Shown here one piece after another: positions 29,401 through 33,215 of a stretch of DNA of 37,775 nucleotides; position 1 is the stretch's first letter; every line of letters begins with the position of its first letter. The position numbers and the translations under genes are program-made. The DNA is taken from assembly GCA_026391195.1 (NCBI GenBank), contig JAPLEI010000008.1, positions 1-37,775 of the forward strand, given 5' to 3'. This stretch comes from Bacteroidota bacterium. Lineage in GTDB: Bacteria > Bacteroidota > Bacteroidia > Chitinophagales > Chitinophagaceae. The notes beneath the pieces are model-generated. The model was not told the DNA's origin. It saw nothing but the letters and a program-made list of their open reading frames with translations, and did no database searches.

Positions 29401-30588
29401 CGGTGCCAATAAATTGTTTGCACATATTATTTTGTTTCCTGGGTTACTTACCTGCGGGGTTGACTTAACCGTCATAGTAAAAGTTACCGGTAGGCCAATA
29501 CACCCAAACAAATTGGGACGAACTTCAAATTCACTGGTTACTGGAACAGAAGAAAAATTGTTAGCGATAAGCGTATTTATCTGCCCATTGCTGCTGGCTG
29601 GTAATCCATTACTCGTGTTGCTATTCGTCCAAATATAATTTACACCCACGTAAGCCGGTGATGAAAAAGTTACAGTGGGAGATAATGCCCCACATATCTC
29701 AAAGCTACCAACCGGAAGCATTGTAGGGATGGGATATACGGTGTACGTATAGATTTCAGGGAACTGACTGGAACATCCATTAGAAAATCCGCTTACCTGT
29801 ATCTGTGCAGTAATTGGGGAAGTAAAAAAATTTTGGGGAGTAAAAGAAGGAATGGCAGAAATGCCATTGTCAATTAATCCAATGGATGGCATGGTGTTAG
29901 TCCAAGTGATTATGGAGCCCGGTATATTGGAAGAAAATGCAATTCCACCATAATTTATTCCATTACAAAGTGTTTGATTGCTAACATTAGAAATAACAGG
30001 CTGTGGTTTTACGGGAATCTTGAAGGTTATTGGATTTCCGGTACAAACTCCTATTGCAGGTATAACAGAAATGGTTGCTGTAATAAGTACATTGCTTAAA
30101 TTAACTGCCGTATATGGGTTTAGCTGGGTAGGATCAGACTCTGGAGTAGTAATTCCAATATTGGGCCCCCCATAATTCCAATAATATCTGGTATTGGGGG
30201 TAGGGCCTGTAAAAGGAATGATGGGGGTACTAGCATTTGCGCAAATAGGAGATTGATCAGCAATCGCAGCTGCAACAGGAAATGGCCTCACAGTTACCTG
30301 AAGGGTATAGGTATTCCCAGAACTGGAAGTGATTGTATAATTAGCCTGCCCATCAACGATATTGTTATTGTCTAATGTATCGGTTAATTTTAATTTGGGA
30401 GTGGGGGATGATCCCCCCCCGGTTGCGCCAGTTTGCGTGGGTGTCGTCCAGGTATAGGTAGTTCCTGTCGGCTCTGTTACCACCGAAAAATTGAAGGGAA
30501 CCCCAGAACATGTGGTGAGTGTATGCGTTTGTCCCACCACTGTTTGCAACAATGGTAATAAGAACATGAGCAGGACAAACCTCTTCAT
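17410..30588 (-). CDS. Giant T9SS-secreted repeat protein with type B sorting domain
   Basis: A 4,392-residue, Asn/Ser/Thr-rich surface protein, probably an adhesin or cell-surface filament. The ATG at 30588 is chosen because it opens a signal peptide (KRFVLLMFLLPLLQTVVGQ); an ATG at 30660 would add 24 residues that spoil it. Then come about 43 PKD/Ig-like modules of about 91 residues. Modules 2-37 (about residues 105-3400) share the pattern C...ILFTGS...T.Y.WTN.N..IGL...G.I..FT...ITVTP.SN.CSG, with a cysteine pair near positions 10 and 75. Modules 38-43 are more divergent. The C-terminal 450 residues hold Ig-like and PKD-like parts (WKWDFGNG) and a final 98-residue type B sorting domain (VPKTFTPNNDGKNDKIFPY, then YNRFGNVLF and PMGIYFWEANY). 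The frame is unbroken over 13.2 kb. The partner PorP/SprF gene follows at once. Confidence 0.95.
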   Translation of the reverse strand: MKRFVLLMFLLPLLQTVVGQTHTLTTCSGVPFNFSVVTEPTGTTYTWTTPTQTGATGGGSSPTPKLKLTDTLDNNNIVDGQANYTITSSSGNTYTLQVTVRPFPVAAAIADQSPICANASTPIIPFTGPTPNTRYYWNYGGPNIGITTPESDPTQLNPYTAVNLSNVLITATISVIPAIGVCTGNPITFKIPVKPQPVISNVSNQTLCNGINYGGIAFSSNIPGSIITWTNTMPSIGLIDNGISAIPSFTPQNFFTSPITAQIQVSGFSNGCSSQFPEIYTYTVYPIPTMLPVGSFEICGALSPTVTFSSPAYVGVNYIWTNSNTSNGLPASSNGQINTLIANNFSSVPVTSEFEVRPNLFGCIGLPVTFTMTVKSTPQVSNPGNKIICANNLLAPILFTGSSVSGTEYQWQRTGADIGIPQTSDIGDIPAFTATNFGIIPISSSFTVRPFSNACYGPSSSFTIRVNPTPTVLKVADQTNCEYLTTLPVTFSGSVLGTIYNWTNTEPAIGLPNSSTGNIGVFTYANPGSVDLPGVITVIPMSNSCSGIPMSYSYIAKAAPDMVIPLSQTICNGVQTNPINFVPTTMAGALFTWTRTTINIGSIPLAASGDIDPFTATNIQYVPIQSVFTVTPFSNGCNGPIRTFRITINPTPNVTVNPSSGVVICSGLTTTIQFSGSNVANTNYTWTNTNPLIGLGPSGSGLLVTFTTTNFSTIPISSLLEVTPVSNSCQGAPVQVSIIVKPTPAVSSILPQILCAGASTSPILFSGSNVDGTQFNWVQTFPDIGLATLSSSGPIAAFTTTNIYNVPITSLFRVIPFSNGCSGSLRTFSITVNPTPSINAITDRIVCSGTLITLPLNGSLVNNTNFSWTNDNSSIGIAPSGSTAGSSITFTATNNSNIPITGRIVVTPFSNNCFGIPTSFSITVQPAVSVNAIPDQVRCNGIITNNILFTGSNVANTVFNWTQSNNLIGLPALTGTGDILAFTTNTASSNVPIVSVFTVTPMSNSCSGATRTFSILVNPVPSVNSISSGTYCSGTSTALLFAGSVVTGTQYQWTNSNTSIGLAASGVGSINSFTLTNSSNIAISANILVTPVSNSCNGIPTSFSITVQPAVSVNAIPDQVRCNGIITNNILFTGSNVANTVFNWTQSNNLIGLPALTGTGDILAFTTNTGGTNVPIVSVFSVTPMSNSCSGTTRTFSILVNPIPTINPISSGTYCNGIAASFIFSGVVSGTQYNWINTNPSIGLAASGVGNITSFTLSNGSNIPITANIVVTPASNSCSGTPSNFTITINPSPSVNAVTSQSVCNNVQVQSVNFTGSALVGTAYQWLRTNMPIGAIALSGTGNIPAFTGQNFGNVPVTSVFTVTPISNACSGTPIVFSITVNPLPIIDPTMSLPICAGIQTGAFTFSGFSMANTQFSWTNNNTTIGLAASGNGSIASFTAINTSNVDQTADITVTPMSNSCSGTPYTFQIVVRPAPTLSPITSQTICAGTVISTINFTGTNLTGSTINWTNNNINTGLSSSGTSNINSFTSTNISNSSIESNVQVFANLNGCSSSPQTFTVRVNPTPSINVIANQTYCGTNLVTLPAFTGSSVAGTLYQWTNSNPSVGLSGSGTGVISPFTAANSFLVPITANIIVTPVSNTCSGTPIQFSVLIKPTPFLNPITDITLCNGAPTGNILFGGSSVPGTIYSWNNSNPAIGLASVTGTGNIASFTSTNSSSIPISAFITVTPVSNSCSGTPQLFSILVNPVPQLTAISNQLVCGNSTLTLPLFTGSSVPGTDYQWTNTNPAIGIAATGSGSIAPFTVLNNFFVPITANILVTPISNSCSGTASQFTILVNPTPSIVQVADQKVCKGTQITGINFSGSAVANTVYSWTNTNPAVGLASLTGSGSIAAFTSSNNSTVPVTAILTVTPISNSCNGIPIQFSIQVNPIPSVAPVASIAICATQPIGPINLVGNPNIGFVTVPGTNYSWTNSNSDIGLPLTGSGSIASFSATNLFNIPISSQIIVTPISNSCSGTPISFSIQIRPSPAVDIIPNQSLCTGLPTQAINFVGSTIPNTIYNWTNSNPAIGLASATGSGNIASFTSTNLSNGPISSILTVTPYSNACSGIPIQIKLTVNPIPAVNPIGNISVCGNTQTGPIVFTGSPLAGTLYQWTNNNTNIGLPVSGVGTIVAFTSTNNNNVPVSALFTVTPLSNTCFGLPQSFSITVIPSPQVNAIGDQALCTNLITAPILFSGSTIAGTEYRWNQSNTSIGLAGISGTGNINAFTLSNNSNIPITSSFIVRAYSNTCYGNPQTFSITAYPIPAVNAVSDQVFCGNSNSGPIIFTGSPLVGTLYQWTNTNTAIGLAATGVGNIATFSASNTYNTTISALITVTPLSNTCSGTPKQFNILIKPTPGISPISNQILCTQLITAPVIFAGSTIPATEYQWVQDNPAVGLGSLTGVAMVPAFTTNNLSNASISSKFIVTPFTNGCSGSPAIFYIVVDPIPRLDPISDKVVCGLRTNNPVIFTGSPIAGTVFNWTNNNPLIGLPASGSGNISSFTTNNNSTVPIIAQIIVTPFSNTCYGTPQTFTILVKPTPIIDGVSSQNLCANTSTQPINFVGSVIGGTRYDWTNDNIFIGLASAGIGSINSFVTTNSYNIPIIANIRATAFTNGCTSDPLNITITVNPIPAIYGLTNQVVCATQSVNEIAFSGSTMAGTIYQWTNNNTLTGLTTVGTGNIPAFTASNSSNLPISSLIRVTPISNTCSGIPADMVITVKPSPTIDPISNLFYCKNVVTQPILFTGSSINNTVYNWSQTNNAIGLIATSGSGNIASFTAQNITNIPIKSTITVTPFTNGCSGVPVSFDVNVAPIPTVNQVPDIIICGNEQINPILFSGSAVPGTEYRWINDNTATGISASGIGNLDVFSATNNYSVPIVSRITVTAFSNNCSGNSVSFTITIKPTPRMEQVTSQVLCANTLIQPILFTGSSVAGTQYKWTASNIGIGIGSATGTGNINPFTAVTSAFIPVTCQFTVVPFTNNCSGAPTTFSITVNPIPTVNSISDITQCGSVSSNPIQFQGSIVPGTIYQWTNNNISIGIAGAGSGNIASFSATNSSNIPATALITVTPFSNGCNGASKQFNITIKSTPSVEIVNDQIICAGRATQAVIFTGSPITNTQYNWIAANGLTGLPTATGSAGIPSFTAVNSTNVTVSNIITVTPFSNGCVGTPISFSYRVHPIPTVLPISNQIICGSALSGPILFTGSPVLNTIYEWSNSNPSIGLPASGVGNIPKFTAANSLNIPVSTVITVTPLSNSCYGTSTSFSIVIKPIPVIDSIPNQSICNSLNTNSILFASSIINTSFSWTNNNTGLGLPSLSGNGNIGAFKTINTGVLPDNMNFTVLPQANGCLGTLRSFTITVNPTPQLLSSLQPTGICNNTVFSYTLQSATPGSNFLWQRLANPSINGNTTSGGITQFIYETLNSTNTLSSSAVYAISITANGCTNAQTVSVSVTPSPILSSPNSIPAVCSGTILNYYPQTTTPNTLISWSRLFTPGITNPSNTGINTISEILSNNTNSAINVNYNVTLTTAGCSNSQTVTVSVLPTPSISPQNFSICSGGTINFIPINTADSTQLTWELPVILPNGSLTDATNATSWRKTFSQRLINTTSQIAYALYTVKTSANNCAGNSFSITVQVLPSPVINSVTLSAVCSGSAIVYIPTGVSADTRYTWALPDQVPKNSLSGATIGNNEIAFTQILYALNIAKDTAIYTVQASSPNCVGTNFTVTVYIKPTPFVNNISDSVCSGEKYTLLPQGTPVGTQYIWSIPGIQPLGSVSGTTRQTIPVGAFTQVPVNIGNQISSLNYQVNAVFENCLSQPFTVNLNVTRPIPRLATINRTTCSGVPITVTPANMPTGISYSWDVPINNNGRILDGFASNGMQNSIQFQLTNRSNLSDTIQYIVIPHLDNCIGQSFTTNITVTPLPKASATGAGYICKNVTDSITINFTGKAPYSFSYNDNGKLGQRNNITANPYTLVLPPAGSGVTGRQIQIYQLSDASCSNYNDTLLVYQEVKGLPSGKILSLHGTYICNGILDTLHVITADSVGYQWKRNGINIPNQTSDSLFTNTAGLYQVSLTDGFGCSDTTTNSIRLIVSRAPVIKFKQDIQCINSLIKFTNQTDSLLSGPLSWKWDFGNGLIDTQYHAKTTYQVSGSYHVIVTATQQNCGALPPTVLDSIIQIAAPIEAVDSANVKAYKNQNTTISARFIPNYKYEWRTLAGTTAGLRNANTYETVFNYAESVRYGIKLISPQGCVTSDSMWVRVFNIDVIDIFVPKTFTPNNDGKNDKIFPYLTPGIKIFNYFKIYNRFGNVLFLTKDYSQGWDGRLNGVNQPMGIYFWEANYIDANNVQQSKFGQFLLSR
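20400..30276 (-). repeat. Array of 36 PKD-like modules arranged as alternating A/B dyads
   Basis: Within the giant gene, modules 2 to 37 follow each other without linkers. Two classes alternate. Even-numbered modules (A) are mostly 91 residues, often have CGN or CGS at the first cysteine, and end in forms such as IKPTP. Odd-numbered modules (B) are mostly 92 residues, have one extra residue in the TGxGNI segment, and end in VNPIP or similar. I counted modules 23-36 individually: 92/91 alternation holds except module 29 (91). The unit of repetition is thus a dyad of about 183 residues (549 bp). Cysteines come in pairs per module; module 33 has an extra one. Confidence 0.85.
27081..27828 (-). 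repeat. Recent 549-bp dyad duplication inside the giant gene
   Basis: Bases 27081-27279 and 27630-27828 differ at only three positions over 199 bp (aligned by eye), while other modules differ widely in DNA. The offset is exactly 549 bp, i.e. 183 codons, one A+B module pair. Similarity weakens but continues on both sides, as expected for a duplication of a full dyad followed by divergence or partial gene conversion. The copies encode parts of modules 10-11 and 12-13. Confidence 0.9.
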
Positions 30589-30608
30589 ATTTCTAAATGG
30601 TTTTTCAA

Positions 30609-30632
30609 TTGCATGCAAATTATTGTATGCAA
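30609..30632. promoter_or_regulatory. Tandem palindromic TTGYATGCAA sites upstream of the giant gene
   Basis: TTGCATGCAA (30609-30618, a perfect 10-bp palindrome) and TTGTATGCAA (30623-30632) lie 14 bp apart, start to start, 21-44 bp upstream of the ATG at 30588. Their position in the leader of the giant gene suggests a protein-binding site or a leader element, but no regulator is known to match and chance cannot be excluded. The 165-bp interval to lacI holds no other clear feature and no confident promoter. Confidence 0.35.
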
Positions 30633-30753
30633 CAGGGATAGGAATTAGGGATATTGGCAAAACCCGTGTAGTTCTTACACTACAGGGTGAAGATACCCAA
30701 ACCCCTGAATACGCAGTCTTATCAACCTGTTAACATTATTTTATATTAAATAT

Positions 30754-31779
30754 TTAAATTTTATTAATACGTTCTGAGCTTTTTCTTTCAATCAGCGCAC
30801 TTTTTAATTCTAATTTGTCGATTCTGTTCCCAAACGTCTTTTTTTCAATCATTCGAAACAAAAGTCCAGCCGCTTCCACCCCAATTTCAAAAGCTGGTTG
30901 GGTTATTGTAGATAAAGACGGGTTCAACAACGAAGCTGTTCGTAAGTTTGAAAAACTTATGATTTTCAATTGTTTAGGTATCTGTAACCCCATTTCCTGG
31001 GTAACATAATACACCGATATGGCCAATTTTTCTACGGTTGAAAAAATGCCATCCGGTCTTTTTCTACCCTTTAACAACGCTTTTATCAAGGAAAGATTGT
31101 ATTCATTGTCGTTGGTGCACTGAACGATGAGTCCATTTTCAACGGGTAAACCGTGTTTTTTCAGGGCATCCATGTAGCCATTCATTCTTTTGTTGCTAAT
31201 AGACAGGTAGTGGGAGAGGGATAAGCAGGCAATACGCTTGCATCCCGATTGAATCAGATGTTCGGTTGCCCGAAACCCACTTTCATAATCATCGGTAGTA
31301 ACCGTGGGGCACGACATTTGCTCAGGCACCCGATCGAAAAAAACCAAAGGAATACCGCTTTCTTGCAAAGAGGTTAAATGGTCTACTGATTGGGTATCCC
31401 TACAAAGCGACATGAGCACCCCATCTACCCGCCCGCCCAGTAAGTGCCGAACGGTGGATACTTCATTGGTGTTATTCTCGTGGGTAAGATAGGTAAGCAC
31501 GTGGAACCCCTTTTGCTCGGCCACCATTTGGATACCGTCTATGGCTAGTGCGAAAAAGTTATTGGCAATTTCGGGAATCACTACCCCGATGGTAGCACTT
31601 TTTTTGCGTCGCAAACTACTGGCAAAGGGATTGGGCTGGTAGTTCATGCGGTTGGCCATCTCTACTACTCGCTTTTTAGTTTCGGCACTAATTTCGTAAC
31701 TATCGCGTAATGCTTTGGAAACAGAAGAGATGGATAAGCCTAATGCAGCGGCTAATTGCTTGAGGTTGGTATTACTCAT
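30754..31779 (-). CDS. LacI family transcriptional regulator
   Basis: DNA-binding regulator of 341 residues. The ATG at 31779 is chosen because the LacI-type helix-turn-helix starts at once (NLKQLAAALGLSISSVSKALRD), whereas the ATG at 31818 adds 13 unrelated residues. The hinge follows (MNYQPNPFASSLRRKK), then a periplasmic-binding-protein-like effector domain from about residue 58 (ATIGVVIPEIANNFFALAIDGI) to the end, with DGVLMSLCRD and VFFDRVPE typical of the fold. It lies downstream of the GH88 gene in the same direction, so it probably controls the susCD-GH88 cluster in response to a sugar. Its own leader contains several ACGAAAA half-sites, including a symmetric site with central CG, consistent with autoregulation. 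The effector sugar is unknown. Confidence 0.95.
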   Translation of the reverse strand: MSNTNLKQLAAALGLSISSVSKALRDSYEISAETKKRVVEMANRMNYQPNPFASSLRRKKSATIGVVIPEIANNFFALAIDGIQMVAEQKGFHVLTYLTHENNTNEVSTVRHLLGGRVDGVLMSLCRDTQSVDHLTSLQESGIPLVFFDRVPEQMSCPTVTTDDYESGFRATEHLIQSGCKRIACLSLSHYLSISNKRMNGYMDALKKHGLPVENGLIVQCTNDNEYNLSLIKALLKGRKRPDGIFSTVEKLAISVYYVTQEMGLQIPKQLKIISFSNLRTASLLNPSLSTITQPAFEIGVEAAGLLFRMIEKKTFGNRIDKLELKSALIERKSSERINKI

Positions 31780-31818
31780 ACACCTGATTTTCGTAGGTTG
31801 GATAATTGATTGGAACAA

Positions 31819-31921
31819 CTAAACTACAACATTTTACGAAAATCAACGAAAACGTTTTTCCTAAATATACGAAAATCGCTACCCGTTAAGGTCGCGACTT
31901 CGATTAATTTTTTACGAAAAC
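31819..31921 (-). promoter_or_regulatory. Candidate lacI promoter with clustered LacI-type operator half-sites
   Basis: Read on the minus strand, TTG (31844-31846) and TAGTTTAG (31819-31826) are 17 bp apart, one mismatch from the Bacteroidota consensus TTG-N17-23-TAnnTTTG. Around it ACGAAAA occurs on the plus strand at 31836, 31846, 31869 and 31914, and inverted as ATTTTCGT at 31787-31794. The copy at 31846 is part of the perfect palindrome AAAACGTTTT (31849-31858), whose central CG is typical of LacI-family operators. Sites lie between and beside the promoter elements, as a repressor of its own gene would require. Binding itself is inferred. Confidence 0.55.
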
Positions 31922-31930
31922 AGATTAGCC

Positions 31931-33133
31931 TTACTTCAGCATACTACGCAATCGAATGAGCGCTTCTACATAATAATAGTCCGCATAAGTTAAGGGTACA
32001 TCCACTTCCGAATTTCCCGGTAAATGTCCGGTAGAATGTTTTAAAATAAATCCCCCATTTTCTCCAATGTTTGCCGTATACGTTGGGGTAGACAATGAAC
32101 GGATGATTTTTTCGGCCATTTGTAGATACTCTTTTTGTAAGGGGGCTGCATTGTATTGCGACAGTTCTAACAGAGCAGCAGCCGTAATCGCTCCGGCGGA
32201 TGCATCCCGATAAGTTGCGGGTATATCAGGCGAATCAAAATCCCAAAAGGGGATACCATCTTCCGGTAACCGAGGATGATGCATGATAAAATGGGCAATC
32301 TGATTGGCTTGTGCCAAATATTTTTTATCCTTGGTATACCTATACGTACTTACATATCCATACAATCCCCATGCCTGCCCACGTGCCCAAGCCGATGCGT
32401 CGGAATAACCCTGGTGCGTATTTTTTGCCCGAACAACTCCGGTAGTAGAATCGTAATCGATCACATGATACGAGCTGTAATCTTTTCGGTAATGATTAGC
32501 CATGGTGGTATTTGCATGGGTTACCGCAATCTTATAGTAAGTAGAATCTTTTGTGTATTTCGTTGCCCAAAATAGCAACTCTAAATTCATCATGTTGTCT
32601 ATTATTACGGGAAATTGCCATTTGCCATGGTCCCAAGATTTAATGGTACCGGTTGTTGTTCTAAATCGGGAGGACAATGACTTTGCACTATTTACCAAAA
32701 TCTCCTCCGTTTGTTTGGAAGGATTTTGCTGATTGGCATGCCCAAAACTATTGTACATCATAAATCCCAAATCATGGGTGCCTTTATTGAACTGCTCTTT
32801 TTGTAAAAACTGCTCTACCCGCAATGCCTCTTTTTGTATGGACTCGTTTTTGCTATAGTCATACAAATAGTGCAACGTGCCGGGATAAAAGCCACTCGTC
32901 CACCAGTTAGTCTTACTGGTTTCGAATTTCTTGGTACCCCAGTAATAAGTTTTAGGAAGCAGGCCATCCGGTAATTGAGTGCCTAAAAAACTGTATTGAC
33001 GAACGGCTCTGTTCAATGCACTATCAATCAATGTTTTTAAATCGGTAGGTGAAGACTTCTTGGTTTGTGCTGCTGCAGTAAAATGAATAATCGTACCCAA
33101 TGTGAGTAAACAAATAAGCCATTTGATTTTCAT
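31931..33133 (-). CDS. GH88 family unsaturated uronyl hydrolase
   Basis: Exported hydrolase that removes the 4,5-unsaturated uronic acid left at the non-reducing end of oligosaccharides by polysaccharide lyases. The ATG at 33133 opens a signal peptide (MKIKWLICLLTLGTIIHFTA); an upstream in-frame ATG at 33175 would lie in the preceding hairpin. The 400-residue protein has an (alpha/alpha)6-barrel pattern with the two catalytic aspartates of the family: D121 in THDLGFMMYNSFG and D179 in VIIDNMMNLELL, corresponding to D88 and D149 of Bacillus unsaturated glucuronyl hydrolase. Other marks are WWTSGFYPG, SAWARGQAWGLYGY and FWDFDSPDIPATYRDASAGA. The substrate could derive from glycosaminoglycans or another uronate polymer; no lyase gene lies in the window to decide. 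It follows susD. Confidence 0.93.
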   Translation of the reverse strand: MKIKWLICLLTLGTIIHFTAAAQTKKSSPTDLKTLIDSALNRAVRQYSFLGTQLPDGLLPKTYYWGTKKFETSKTNWWTSGFYPGTLHYLYDYSKNESIQKEALRVEQFLQKEQFNKGTHDLGFMMYNSFGHANQQNPSKQTEEILVNSAKSLSSRFRTTTGTIKSWDHGKWQFPVIIDNMMNLELLFWATKYTKDSTYYKIAVTHANTTMANHYRKDYSSYHVIDYDSTTGVVRAKNTHQGYSDASAWARGQAWGLYGYVSTYRYTKDKKYLAQANQIAHFIMHHPRLPEDGIPFWDFDSPDIPATYRDASAGAITAAALLELSQYNAAPLQKEYLQMAEKIIRSLSTPTYTANIGENGGFILKHSTGHLPGNSEVDVPLTYADYYYVEALIRLRSMLK

Positions 33134-33162
33134 AATAAAAGGGGATAGGTAGTTACTTAAAA

Positions 33163-33193
33163 CAGAATGCCACACTTACTATGTGGCATTCTG
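33163..33193 (-). terminator. Hairpin between susD and the GH88 gene
   Basis: CAGAATGCCACA (33163-33174) and TGTGGCATTCTG (33182-33193) form a perfect 12-bp stem with a 7-nt loop. On the minus strand it begins 22 bp after the susD stop and is followed by TTTT. This is a likely intrinsic terminator or attenuator. Since GH88 begins 29 bp further on and has little room for its own promoter, partial read-through, giving more SusCD than enzyme, is the simplest reading. RNA stabilisation of the susCD message is an alternative. Confidence 0.75.
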
Positions 33194-33215
33194 TATATTT
33201 TCAAAAGTAATAAAA

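Noticed and set aside
19088..30175. More than twenty open frames of 60-119 codons on the plus strand opposite the giant gene
   Set aside because: They recur with the module period and share the same reversed motif, so they are shadows of the repeated coding sequence. None has independent coding signs.
20400..30276. Regular repetition that could suggest a CRISPR or other short-repeat array
   Set aside because: The period is about 275 or 549 bp, the copies are diverged and the frame is continuous; it is a protein-module repeat.
30661..30720. Hairpin TGTAG/CTACA after lacI as a terminator
   Set aside because: The stem is only 5 bp, the loop is large and no T-tract follows on the minus strand.
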